A stretch of DNA of 64,000 nt from Sinohyriopsis cumingii (GCA_028554795.2 CM068830.1:109505214-109569213); one strand, 5' to 3'. Numbered from the stretch's first letter, positions 51,710 to 61,261 are shown. The notes: generated by a model not told the origin, from the letters alone. Numbers and translations are program-made.

Positions 51710-53209
51710 TTACATGTTTTCTACTGGCGCATCAATGATTCTCATTCGTCCGCCAACACCTTCCAACAGCATTGATTTATCGCTGAGAATGACAGCAACC
51801 GCTCTGTAATTAACACCACCCGGGGCTATACGAGCTCGGAAGTGTATATCAACGACGGATTGTCTCGTTAAATCAAGATGTTCCAACGAAAAATAATAAA
51901 TCGGATACAGCTTTTTAAAATCAGATTGTGATATTTGCAAACCAGTGTCGACGTTTTGATCACGACCCATATATGACAGCAATCGATGATACACACGTGC
52001 GATATGGTTGTCGCCGTAATTAAGCTGTATATCCTCGGATGGTTCCTGTTGTCCGTTTATTCTCAGCGAAACATCCCTGACTCCTAATTGATCAAATATC
52101 ATATGGCTGCGTTCTTGATTACCCAATCGTTCCCTATTCTGTAGCGCTATAAAAATATGACGCGGGGCTGAAACACCCTGTTTTGATGCCAGGTGCCATG
52201 TAAACGTATCGGCGACGTTATCCTCTTTAGCATCAGTTGTTACCGCTAGCCAACTCAACAACGATTTCCCTCCCTGTTCCATAAATGATAACAATCGTGC
52301 TTCCGTGGTAACTGATGGAGTCAGCACCGGCATCCACAATGCCATTTTAGTTAAAACAACCTTACCGGCAGCGACACCAGCAGCACGCCATATTGCATTG
52401 TTATCATCGCCCCTTCGCGTCAGCGCGATTGTATGCTTAGCCCCATAGATAACTTTTCTAACATTTCTGCAGAATCCAAATATGTGATGGAGTGGAATCG
52501 CGCATGAAAACTTTCGGCGTGGTCTTTGCAACATTGTTACTCGTGCTGCGAATCCCATATTGTAATTATCGTTAAGACTTTTTATAACAGTGAAATCAGC
52601 GCCTGGTTTTGCCCTGCGATCTGGATTGGCTGCTTCAGCCTGGTCAACTGCGGTATTTTCTTTCGTCAGCACGTTAACATACTGAAGATGATCAGCGTTA
52701 TCGGTGGAGTCCTTTGCGAACATCATAGATGGCCCCGCCGATCTTGTGTAATCATCCGAGTATCTCGCTAACCCAATTATCGTCGTTGCAACATCAACCT
52801 CGCGTTCTATTGATTCAATTTCTCGCCCGTCAATAAGATATCTGGCGCTCTCAAATAACGCCATGATACCGTTGTTGACGAAGCCAACTCGAACACGATC
52901 GTCATCTGCGTATGGTGCATTATCGGCAGCATTTGTCACGAGTTCTCCCTCAATTTCGATAAACGCTTCACACGGCAAAAAATATTTACTGGTATCTTGG
53001 ACTTGAAGTTCAATTCGCGATCGTAGGTCGGCTTGTGGTGGTTGATAGGAATAAAATTGATAATCGCGGACAGAATCATCCCTGCGCACTGGGGCATCTA
53101 TATCAAACGCGGGATCAGCGGTTCGCGCAAACATTTTATTATTATTCATGTCGATGTTTTCAATTGCGATTTTTTCGTCGTAAATTCTTTGAATTCTGTT
53201 TAAGACCAC
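51710..53209 (-). CDS. Major capsid protein, double jelly-roll (element 3)
   Basis: 499 codons from the first ATG. The internal ATG at 53149 (MNNNKMFARTADPAF) gives 479 residues and is the more likely start, because the upstream part resembles another gene. Conserved stretches: YQFYSYQPPQADLRSRIELQ, VQDTSKYFLPCEAFIEIEGE, GFVNNGIMALFESARYLIDG, then CAIPLHHIFGFC, SLRINGQQEPSEDIQLNY, MGRDQNVDTGLQISQSDFKK and YPIYYFSLEHLDLTRQSVVD. These are the features of the animal Polinton capsid group in which QDxxxxLP and VNN motifs mark the first jelly roll. Intact. Confidence 0.9.
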   Translation of the reverse strand: MVLNRIQRIYDEKIAIENIDMNNNKMFARTADPAFDIDAPVRRDDSVRDYQFYSYQPPQADLRSRIELQVQDTSKYFLPCEAFIEIEGELVTNAADNAPYADDDRVRVGFVNNGIMALFESARYLIDGREIESIEREVDVATTIIGLARYSDDYTRSAGPSMMFAKDSTDNADHLQYVNVLTKENTAVDQAEAANPDRRAKPGADFTVIKSLNDNYNMGFAARVTMLQRPRRKFSCAIPLHHIFGFCRNVRKVIYGAKHTIALTRRGDDNNAIWRAAGVAAGKVVLTKMALWMPVLTPSVTTEARLLSFMEQGGKSLLSWLAVTTDAKEDNVADTFTWHLASKQGVSAPRHIFIALQNRERLGNQERSHMIFDQLGVRDVSLRINGQQEPSEDIQLNYGDNHIARVYHRLLSYMGRDQNVDTGLQISQSDFKKLYPIYYFSLEHLDLTRQSVVDIHFRARIAPGGVNYRAVAVILSDKSMLLEGVGGRMRIIDAPVENM

Positions 53210-53625
53210 TCCCCCGCTATTGCGTTCATGGGCGCGTTGGTGGATGACTGAGCCGCCAACGACTCTAGTTTTTCTTCCACGGCGTTATTTATTACTTTAC
53301 TGACATTTGCAGACATCACCGTCGTTGATGGCATCACCGGTGGTTTTTGTTTTTTTCTTCTCACCAACGACATTAGTTTGTCCTTTGCTGCAGAAAGCGC
53401 CTTTCCGGCAACATCTCCAATAGCGCTGATTCCCTTATCACGAATAACATCAATAGCCTTCATTCCTAATTGTTTGGCTAACGGCGCTACTTTTGGAGCC
53501 ATTCTTGTAAATAACCCCGCAATGGTATTACCGAGACCATCTCCATAGTACGCGCGATAAACAGGCAATCGCGAGTTTACCACGTAGACGAGTACTGGTT
53601 TATCGTGGTTGTAATGTATAATCAT
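53200..53625 (-). CDS. pVI-like minor capsid protein (element 3)
   Basis: About 141 residues from the Met at 53625, chosen because element 2 starts at the same MIIHxNH. Motif AYYGDGLGNTIAGLFTRMAP is typical of Polinton pVI-like proteins. A helical middle, a basic patch (LVRRKKQKPP) and a C-terminal helix VSKVINNAVEEKLESL follow. It overlaps the longer capsid ORF start by ten bases. Intact. Confidence 0.72.
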   Translation of the reverse strand: MIIHYNHDKPVLVYVVNSRLPVYRAYYGDGLGNTIAGLFTRMAPKVAPLAKQLGMKAIDVIRDKGISAIGDVAGKALSAAKDKLMSLVRRKKQKPPVMPSTTVMSANVSKVINNAVEEKLESLAAQSSTNAPMNAIAGEWS

Positions 53626-53639
53626 CTTTATTATAAAAA

Positions 53640-54004
53640 CACCAGTTTTCCAATTAGTGATTGTGATCACCAGTGATTGATCACCCCCTTCCCCACCGCC
53701 ATGTGGAAAACCGGAATAAATTTTGTCAAAATTTCCTTGGGTTTTTGCCCTCGATAAAAATCCGGTTTTTTTCTGGTTTTTTCTTGATTTTTAGTCATTT
53801 TTGGTCGTTTTTTTGTTGCCTATAGTCGTTTTTTTTTTCGATTTTTCAGCAAGAACATCGATTTTCTCTAAATGATTTCCTAGGGTTTTTGCCCTCAAAA
53901 AATGGCAAAAAACAGTCAAAAAATGGCAAAAAATGGCAAAAAAACGACCAAAAACGACTAAAAAACGACCAAAAATTAACAAAAACGACAATTTTATAAT
54001 TTTT
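53640..54004. other. Low-complexity spacer with inverted symmetry (element 3)
   Basis: No credible gene. Left half is rich in GGTCGTTTTTT and TAGTCGTTTTTT, right half in AAAAACGACCAAAAACGAC and AAAAAATGGC, giving a long imperfect inverted repeat centred near 53880. GGGTTTTTGCCCTC occurs twice (about 53738 and 53884). Confidence 0.55.
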
Positions 54005-54952
54005 TTAATCATCCACTAACTCGTCTATGAGCGTTCGATACGCACTAATGTCCATGATACCGCCCGTAAATAACCGCTTGCAAATATCAGCGGCCTCATT
54101 GATTATTTCCGGAGAGTTATTTCCGGCTCGTTTTCCTCCGATTAGTACCTCTAGCCGTGATATATCACTGAGAACACTGTTAGGACAGGTAACGCCGTAG
54201 GATTCTTTACCAACAGAGTATCCTTTTCCTTTTTTTAGTTTTACCCTTTTTTCAACTTCCTTGTGGAATGCGTCGTAATCGGGATCACCACGATGTGGTA
54301 ATGCATTCTCGTGTTTACTCGCTAAATACACTATTCTTGTCCAATCCTTTAACGTCTTTATATTTTTCTCGTAATCGCTATTGATATGCTCCTTATCTCG
54401 TATGCTCTTAGCAAAATTAGAGGCAGTAAAATCAACTAATTCTTCCCTGCTGCTGAAGGCTCTAATTTGATCTATTGTGCTCTTCTTGAGTACATTACGG
54501 GGTATATTCCCCCTTTTCTCTTTTTCTTCCGGTATTTCTTCCGGTATTTGTTCCGGTATTTCTTCTTCTGGTTCTCTTGCGGTAGCACCTAGTTCTTCTT
54601 CGTCGGCCATTGTAACATAAGGTTCTTGTGGTTCCGTTATAGCGAGTGGTGGTGACCTCCGTGTTGTAGCAGCCGCTATTTTTGCAGGGAGTGTTTCTAA
54701 AGACCTTTTTGTTTGTTTTGTCTCTGCCGCTATCTTTTCAAGCGCATCGAGGACGGGTACAGTTGCCGCCGTAACATCTTTGGTCGCTTTAGTTACCGGG
54801 GCAAAGAGTTGTTCGCTTCCAACAGCAAAATCAGTTTGCATTTGTTGCCGCGTTTGAAGTTGTTCTCGGACCCTGTCTCGTAACGGTATGAACTTTTTAA
54901 GCGCTGCTAGCCGCTCTCTGGCTAGCCGAGTAGTAAGTGATTCGCCTACCAT
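54005..54952 (-). CDS. RAGNNS-domain protein (element 3)
   Basis: 315 residues, intact. The N-terminal helical/coiled-coil part (ARERLAALKKFIPLRDRVRE, KIAAETKQTKRSLETLPAKI) leads to an acidic EEEIPEQIPEEIPEE repeat and the C-terminal domain ISRLEVLIGGKRAGNNSPEI, with MDISAYRTLIDELVDD at the end. This domain is recurrent in animal Polinton-type elements next to capsid genes; its role is not known to me. Neighbour of the pVI-like gene in both elements. Confidence 0.75.
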   Translation of the reverse strand: MVGESLTTRLARERLAALKKFIPLRDRVREQLQTRQQMQTDFAVGSEQLFAPVTKATKDVTAATVPVLDALEKIAAETKQTKRSLETLPAKIAAATTRRSPPLAITEPQEPYVTMADEEELGATAREPEEEIPEQIPEEIPEEKEKRGNIPRNVLKKSTIDQIRAFSSREELVDFTASNFAKSIRDKEHINSDYEKNIKTLKDWTRIVYLASKHENALPHRGDPDYDAFHKEVEKRVKLKKGKGYSVGKESYGVTCPNSVLSDISRLEVLIGGKRAGNNSPEIINEAADICKRLFTGGIMDISAYRTLIDELVDD

Positions 54953-54974
54953 TATTGCAATTGCTCCGCAATTT

Positions 54975-55355
54975 CTAATTTCCCGCCGAGTGTACCATCG
55001 GGGGCTCCACGGAGTTTTCGTCTATAATCCTTCTAATGTTTTTGATCTTACTAGAAATCTCCCGGCGTCGTTCATAAACACGTCCAAGTTTTTTTCGTAT
55101 TATTTCAACGGCAGTAAATAGTCCAATGAATGCATTTGCGTCATTGTGGTACAAGTTTTCATTAATCGTATGTTGTAATCGTTTTATAAAAACGTACTTG
55201 CGGGCCAGGGTAAAACGCCCCCGTTTCGATTGTTCGTTAATAATCTCATAATCGGATAATATTTTTTCACTGTCGAGACCATCAGATAATTCAATTCCTT
55301 GATTTTTTAATTTTGAAATCTCGGCTAATATATTATTGATGTCTTCGATATTCAT
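54975..55355 (-). CDS. Small helical protein of unknown function (element 3)
   Basis: 126 residues, intact, mostly helical and charged (NIEDINNILAEISKLKNQGI, VFIKRLQHTINENLYHNDAN, RRREISSKIKNIRRIIDENS). A broken homologue lies at 29893-30266. No recognised domain. It is the first gene of the segment whose orientation is conserved between elements 2 and 3. Confidence 0.6.
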   Translation of the reverse strand: MNIEDINNILAEISKLKNQGIELSDGLDSEKILSDYEIINEQSKRGRFTLARKYVFIKRLQHTINENLYHNDANAFIGLFTAVEIIRKKLGRVYERRREISSKIKNIRRIIDENSVEPPMVHSAGN

Positions 55356-55413
55356 TATTCTTATAGAACATCTTGTTTTTAAATTAAAAAAAATTGAAAC
55401 CCCGCGCAGTGTG

Positions 55414-55944
55414 CTAATTCGTCAGCGCCATAGGCGCCGGTGGCCTTATTTCTGTTATATATGAAAATCGAATTCTGTGCCCAGTCTTTTTTGAGATCGC
55501 TGAATTCTGTATTCCTTCTGCAACAAATCGTACTGAGGTTATACAAATGTCGAAATATTTTCCTGCCGCATTCATGGAGTGAAATGTTTTTTCTTCGTGC
55601 GTTGATGTATCAAACGATTTGACACCCCTTGCTTGCTTTGAGCACTTATCATTTTGGCCTTTTTTACTGTTTTCACTCTGAGAGATGGCTTGCAGATTAC
55701 ACAGTCTGTTATTTTGAGGGCATCCATCAATATGATCAATAACGAGACCGTCCTCGATTGGTCCGTTAAACGCTTCATATACCACCCTGTGAACAAGATA
55801 AATTTTCCCTCCAGCATTAAATATCAAATACCCCTGATTATTTTTCCATCCAACCGGCTTCTTCAGTCTACAATTTCTAACAACACCGTCGCGAGATGTC
55901 TCGTAATTAACGAGCACAGGATGCGGCTGAAATTCTTGGTCCAT
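55414..55944 (-). CDS. HNH homing-type endonuclease with NUMOD1 (element 3)
   Basis: 176 residues, intact. HNH_3 core VHRVVYEAFNGPIEDGLVID then HIDGCPQNNRLCNLQAISQS. The NUMOD1-like segment EEKTFHSMNAAGKYFDICIT follows. The N-terminus (HPVLVNYETSRDGVVRNCRL) fits a NUMOD4-like region. Site-specific DNA nicking or cutting expected. Homologue at 31674-32192. Could promote spread of the surrounding DNA or processing of element DNA; not determined. Confidence 0.82.
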   Translation of the reverse strand: MDQEFQPHPVLVNYETSRDGVVRNCRLKKPVGWKNNQGYLIFNAGGKIYLVHRVVYEAFNGPIEDGLVIDHIDGCPQNNRLCNLQAISQSENSKKGQNDKCSKQARGVKSFDTSTHEEKTFHSMNAAGKYFDICITSVRFVAEGIQNSAISKKTGHRIRFSYITEIRPPAPMALTN

Positions 55945-55957
55945 TTGTATAATAATA

Positions 55958-56299
55958 CTACTTGTCTAATTCATTATTTGGTTTAATTATAAATCTTTCA
56001 ACGTAGTCCTGAGGAGTTTTGATGACGAAGTCGGCGGTGGGGTCAATGACGGCGTTTTTAATTCGCTTGTCATAATAGCGTTTTAACTCTCTGTATCGCT
56101 TTCCGCCACAATTAATACACAACTGCGATTTTCCTCTTACACCGACGTGGCAAACCAAGCACGGGAGGGGGCCAAGAGAACCATTACGAACGCTTTGTAA
56201 ATGATACCCGCAGAATTCACCTCTACATGATTTATTGCACGGGGTTGTCGACCCAATCATCAACCATTTGCAGTGATTCATTATACTATATTCTTTCAT
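55958..56299 (-). CDS. Cys-rich zinc-binding-type protein (element 3)
   Basis: About 111 residues from the ATG at 56279 or 56299. Cys pattern: WLMIGSTTPCNKSCRGEFCG, then YH, PCLVCHVGVRGKSQLCINCG, i.e. a CxxxCxxxxCxxH knuckle followed by a CxxC...CxxCG ribbon. A recurrent small protein in animal Polinton-type loci, located divergently next to the polymerase gene. Likely nucleic-acid binding (inference). Confidence 0.7.
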   Translation of the reverse strand: MKEYSIMNHCKWLMIGSTTPCNKSCRGEFCGYHLQSVRNGSLGPLPCLVCHVGVRGKSQLCINCGGKRYRELKRYYDKRIKNAVIDPTADFVIKTPQDYVERFIIKPNNELDK

Positions 56300-56320
56300 T
56301 TAAATACTTGTTTTAATTAT

Positions 56321-59300
56321 ATGGATGAGTTCGAGAGATTAGCAGCAATTAAGCCCTGGAAAAATATTAAGTTCAATCTCGATAGAGTCCTCAAGGACGC
56401 ACCAAAAACGTTAATAAACGATAGAACCCTGCTGAATAAAATACGCGATTGTATCGATGAATTCAAGCGTGATGGCGCATCTCATAGTTGGTCAACATTT
56501 CGAATTGATGGCGTTGTTGATGCTACCATGAACGACAACCGCGCAGCAACGATAATATCACAACTTGGCTCCAGCGAGTATTTCTTCAGAGTAAAATTCA
56601 TTGTCCGGGTGGAATCAGGTAATTGGATCATACGTGATAAATTTGAACCAGTTCTCAGCGACAAGAAAACAGTCATTGTTAGCCGCGACTCCAAGCCGGG
56701 GCTGTTAACCGGAATTGACAGACCATACTATGAACGAGCGTATCCTGAAACAGCAGTTGTTTATGGAATATACCCGTTAAATAAGAAACCTGATATCGGA
56801 AAACTAGCGCCGATGAAACAGTCAACGGGGATAAATTGTGTAGCAGAACGAATAATAGAGCATTTTGCAAATGCATGTCGAGGAAACAAATTGACTGATT
56901 TACGACGTAGCAAAATCAACCAGTGGGAGGAGACAGTGCGCGAGCGAGGAGCAACCATCAGCGACATAGCGAGATTAGAAACGTCGTTAAGATTTCCAAT
57001 AACCGTTACAACGATAACCGGTGAAGTATTACACGAATCGAAGTATAAATCAAAGGGAGCCCCAATTAAAATTATTGATCATAACGAACACGCGTGGACG
57101 CCCGCGATCACAATATTTCCACGGGATAGAACAGTAAAGTATATCCCAGGGGAATTTTTGGGAGAGGATGGTTTTCTCGCGGAGAGGAAACTATTTGATG
57201 CTATCGCTTATTTGTGTAAAAACGACCCTGTATCAATGTGGTTACTTCGCAGCGCTGATACCTTTGATCAGTTTGTAAGACCAAACGGTGAATTATACCG
57301 CACTGAAGCGTTTCACAACAAGATGAAAAAAACCGCCATAGAATTTGAGGAGCATGATGAACAACTGCTAACAAATTGTTTCACGATTCCATCGGTTGCA
57401 GCTCATGTTGCAGCAAAGAAAAATGCGTGGAGCCCAACGCGCAAGGAATTTCTACCGGATGTATAATCCAGTTGTTTGGAATACTATCACGGTGGACTAT
57501 GGAACACTGAATACAACCGCGACGCTATGATTTCCGTTGATATGGTTGCCTGTTATCCAGCGAGTTTTCTCGGGTATGGATCCGCCGCTGAGTATTTCAA
57601 ACGATTTGGACACCCCAGACATGAAATGACTCGTGTTGCTATTAATGGACCACTGCCTGATTTTGATTTAACCGGATTCGCTCGCGTAGTATCATTTGAA
57701 TTCGCAGCAGGACTTCATCGCTGTTGCTATATTTGGATCGGTAGGCACATGTCTGAAAAAAAGTGGTTGCCAATAGCGCTGCTACGGTATATGATTGATT
57801 GTAAAATGCTAATTTCGTTGATTGTCAGTGACGCGATCATATCATACCGAGCGCAGACTGAAGTCTGGTTACCAGAACCGGAGCGTCTAGATAGCATAAT
57901 TGACGAATCCAGAAAACACATCGATGCCGACGAGGAATATATCATCGAATGGTCCAAAAAGATATTCAACCAACGAAACCGCGAGGCAAAAGATCTCGGT
58001 AGAAGAATAATCGGTAAGTTCACACAAGGTGGAAAAAACTGCAATTACAAACGATATTGCTCACGGCTGATTGTAGATGACGCAGAATATGATTTCGTAA
58101 TCAAGGACGCAGTGGCGAAAAATAGATACGTGAACTGCGAAACAGCTTTCTTGTCCAATGGAACAAGGTTGGGTACAGTTGTTACCTACAGCGACGGAGA
58201 CAGCCCAGCATACCCGCATTTGAGGGCGTCTATGCTGGGTTATGCTTGCATAAATTTATTCTCGATGATAAATAGATTTCCTGACACCGCGGTTAGAGTA
58301 GCCGTTGATTCATTTTATATTGACGTAAAGTATAAGGAAAACATAGCCGAGTTTACTAGTCCGGACGAGAGTTGGGGCACATGGAGAATTAAAAATGAAA
58401 TACGACGCGATTATTCCCCGTCAGCAGATGTCACCGTTGAAAACAATTACCTACGCGGTAATGATCTATCAGAATGGTCTAATGCACCACCGTGTTCTGA
58501 TCCAATTTGTAGACACAAAACAGTTTATTTAAGCGGCTGTGGCGGGTCAGGAAAGACGACTCGGGCAATTGAATTATTTCGAACGCGGGCAAGTATAATC
58601 GTGCTTACACCGACCCATAGACTAGCGCGAGAGATAAAACAACGAAATGTTGACGCCGTTACTTATCACAGCTTTTTTCGATACAGCGGTGGTGAGTGGA
58701 CTCCTGATCGAATGGGGGAAAAATTTATTCCTGAGGTTATCATCTGGGATGAAATATGTACTGTTTCTTTAGACGTTTTACAAATGTTTCTTGAGTGGTT
58801 GCTGCGCGCGAATACAGCGGTAATCATGTGTGGCGACCATGGTCAACCACCACCATTTGTCGGCGAGGGCCCACATGATTGGTTAAAGGGTTTTGTGAAC
58901 TATTATGAAGAAACCGATACTGATTACCGAGCACTTGATGAACAAGTGCGCGAGGTTAAAAAATTAATCAGATTGCAGCCGGATAGAATTCAATGTGAAA
59001 TAATCCGCGAGGTGATTCCGGAAACGCCGTTAAATGAATTCTGGGAAACATGGAGACCAAACGATTTGATTGTAGCGAGTAGAAAGATAGTCAGAGACAC
59101 ACTTCAGCAAAAGTTGTTTACGTTGCATAAGGAAAAGTTTCCAACGCGTCCAGTGCCGTTATGTTATAGACACGCGGATACACGGCGGCAGAACATTGAA
59201 GTTGAAATCCCGGCCCCGACAGCGTCAGGGACAAAAAAAACAGGTTCTCGTGCTGAATGATATCGTGCTCGTTGATATCAGCGTCGTCGAGGACGCGCTA

Positions 59301-59793
59301 CGTGCTGATAAATCCCCGTGGACGCTAGGATACGCAACAACAATACATTCCTCGCAGGGACTAACCATCACGGACACAATTGTTTGGATGGTTGATAATC
59401 GCATCGAATGGTCAAATCTAGTCTATCTTGCAGTGTCCCGAGTACGGAGGATAAATCAGCTTCAAAGAATTGTTGTTGACGGAGTCAGTGACGGAGTCAC
59501 CAACGACAACGACATCATCGATGCAAGCGTCATTGATAGAAAACTCTCGGGTTACCGCCAACAGGATAAAAAAAAAACAACGGCGTTTTGATATTGATGC
59601 CGAATTAATAATTGCGTTACGACAACAACAGAATAATCACTGCGCGAGTTGCAATTGTATAATGAGTTGGCGCTATTCGGATAAAGACGCTCGCCAATTT
59701 ACCGTGGACAGGATCGATAACAGTCTCGGTCATGTTAAAAACAATGTGAGGTTGACCTGTCTTGAGTGCAATAGACGCAACGGCGCTAGTTAA
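56321..59793 (+). pseudogene. PolB - SF1 helicase - HNH locus (element 3), four segments
   Basis: Segment 1 (56321-57466): 381 residues with DGASHSWSTFRI, NCVAERIIEHFANA and PIKIIDHNEHAWTP, ending at an in-frame TAA (57464-57466). Segment 2, same frame, to 59260: polymerase palm motifs A VDMVACYPASFLG (about residue 21 of the segment), B-like AKDLGRRIIGKFTQGG (171-186) and C RVAVDSFYID (274-283); then helicase Walker A GCGGSGKT (354), Walker B VIIWDEICT and III IMCGDHGQPPPF. Segment 3 (frame changes at A8, 59233-59240): helicase end GYATTIHSSQGLTI and VYLAVSRVRR. Segment 4 (frame changes at A10, 59568-59577): HNH domain with CASCNCIM, QFTVDRIDNSLGH and LTCLECNRRNG. No 3'-5' exonuclease motifs recognised. 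Confidence 0.82.
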
Positions 59794-60730
59794 GACCACG
59801 CGGGGGTAATTGAGTATCGTCAGGTATCACTTGTAGTTGCTCGCGTGTAAATCCGCGCTGAGGAGCAGTTGAATCCAGTCTATAGATCGGTGGTCTACCA
59901 GTTGATCGTGTTATCGTTGATATGTTATGTGTGGTAACACTCCAGATAGGATCAGTAGCTCTTTTTTTACCGCCTTCAAGCTCTCCTGGTTCATACAGAT
60001 ATCTAACAGTGACATCGCCGAGAATCGGCTTGGAAACGCTATCTATTTTTGATCTTCCGGGTATATACTTTTCTTTAATCGCGTCGCTGGGCTTCATGTT
60101 GATTGTTCGGGTAATCTCGTTATTTAACGCGGCAATTACGCCTGGCAACCTTTTGACCCATTCACGAGATCGTTTGTCTTGGATGAATTCCTTCGCGTAT
60201 TGATATCCAAATAACCGTTCAGCAACAGTCCGATTGAATCGTTCAACAATTGCCTGATCACGATGTAGCGCAGTATGACCTCGTCGTATCGCGACGCTAT
60301 GATGTTTCAGCGTTGATAGAACAGCGCCGCGAAATTCACTACCGGGATCAACTTGTAATAGATTTGGCCAGCGCAGAGGACCTCTTCGATAAATCCGCTC
60401 AAACGCATCGGCTACTTCAGTTGCTGACTTTGTTTTTAACGGCTCCGCTTGTTTGTATCGACTCGCAACATCAACTACGGTTAGCGCGTATTTGTAACCG
60501 TTGTCATGCGGCAGAAATAGTATATCAGCCTGATGAACTTCATTAGGTACGCTAACATCAAAGCGCGAGAAGTTGATTTGTTTAGGCGGTGGTAGATAGA
60601 TTTGCCATATAGCCTGTTTGGATAACCAATTAGCCGCAGTGGCCCTCGTTACTTTTGCAGCGCTTGCAAGCTTACCAATTGCGGCCTTCCCCTTCCAGTA
60701 TCCTCTCGGAGAATAATAGATGGATTCCAT
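59786..60730 (-). CDS. rve-type integrase without chromodomain (element 3)
   Basis: 314 residues, intact. An N-terminal helix-turn-helix-like part (AAIGKLASAAKVTRATAANW) precedes catalytic D69 (HQADILF), D128 (LLQVDPGSEF) and E163 (AIVERFNR). The C-terminal SH3-like part contains DVTVRYLYEPGELEGGKKRA. Its stop overlaps the convergent PolB/HNH locus by eight bases. It would insert the element and generate the observed 6-bp target duplication. Confidence 0.95.
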   Translation of the reverse strand: MESIYYSPRGYWKGKAAIGKLASAAKVTRATAANWLSKQAIWQIYLPPPKQINFSRFDVSVPNEVHQADILFLPHDNGYKYALTVVDVASRYKQAEPLKTKSATEVADAFERIYRRGPLRWPNLLQVDPGSEFRGAVLSTLKHHSVAIRRGHTALHRDQAIVERFNRTVAERLFGYQYAKEFIQDKRSREWVKRLPGVIAALNNEITRTINMKPSDAIKEKYIPGRSKIDSVSKPILGDVTVRYLYEPGELEGGKKRATDPIWSVTTHNISTITRSTGRPPIYRLDSTAPQRGFTREQLQVIPDDTQLPPRGLN

Positions 60731-60737
60731 GTTGTTA

Positions 60738-61261
60738 TTAATTACCAGCGCCCATCATTAATTTACCTTTCATAGCCGATTTTACCAACCATGAAGCCAA
60801 TTTTTCTTTGAAGGATTTATCAGGAATAGCATTTAGCGCGTGAATTAATTTTACGTCCGCGATATGACGCTGTTGCAGATCGCTACTTTTGTAAGCAACA
60901 TCATGAGCATGACACGCCTTATCGATAGCGTTTATTGGATACTCACCGGGCCGGGGTTGATTTTGATCATCGAGTCTGATATCTAATCGCGTTCCGGGGC
61001 CACAGTAGCTATATCCTGGGAGGTGTTTTTCTCCTGGATACTTTGCCCACGGGGTTCCGGGGAGTTTTGATAACTTGGCTGCAATATCACCTCCTCGCTT
61101 TTTTTTAAAACATCCCCGGGTTTAATAGAAATAAATCTAAATTTCTTTATACCGCATTGTACACACTTGCCAGTAAGCGCCGATCTGTTATTTCTTGTTG
61201 TAACGGTTGTCATATCATTTGTGCCAGTACGCACTCTACACTTTACACAATATAGATCCAT
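60738..61261 (-). pseudogene. Zinc-ribbon plus phospholipase A2-like protein (element 3), frame change
   Basis: The zinc ribbon lies at the N-terminus: CVKCRVRT, then GKCVQCGIKKFRF. The frame changes at an A8 run (complement of 61099-61106). The downstream frame has LPGTPWAKYPGEKHLPGY, the calcium loop YCGPGTRLDIRLDD and catalytic AIDKACHAHDVAY. This matches the parvovirus capsid-type PLA2 fold, used there to breach endosomal membranes. The C-terminus LVKSAMKGKLMMGAGN ends at 60738. It lies divergent from the ATPase gene and just upstream of the integrase. Confidence 0.78.

Noticed and set aside
53791-54012. Minus-strand ORF with Phe-rich repeats
   Set aside because: Lies in the low-complexity inverted-repeat spacer and has no homologue in element 2.
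59233-59240. Programmed ribosomal frameshift site in the PolB-helicase locus
   Set aside because: Element 2 does not share the run or the same direction of frame change, so conservation does not support programming; decay or assembly error is simpler.
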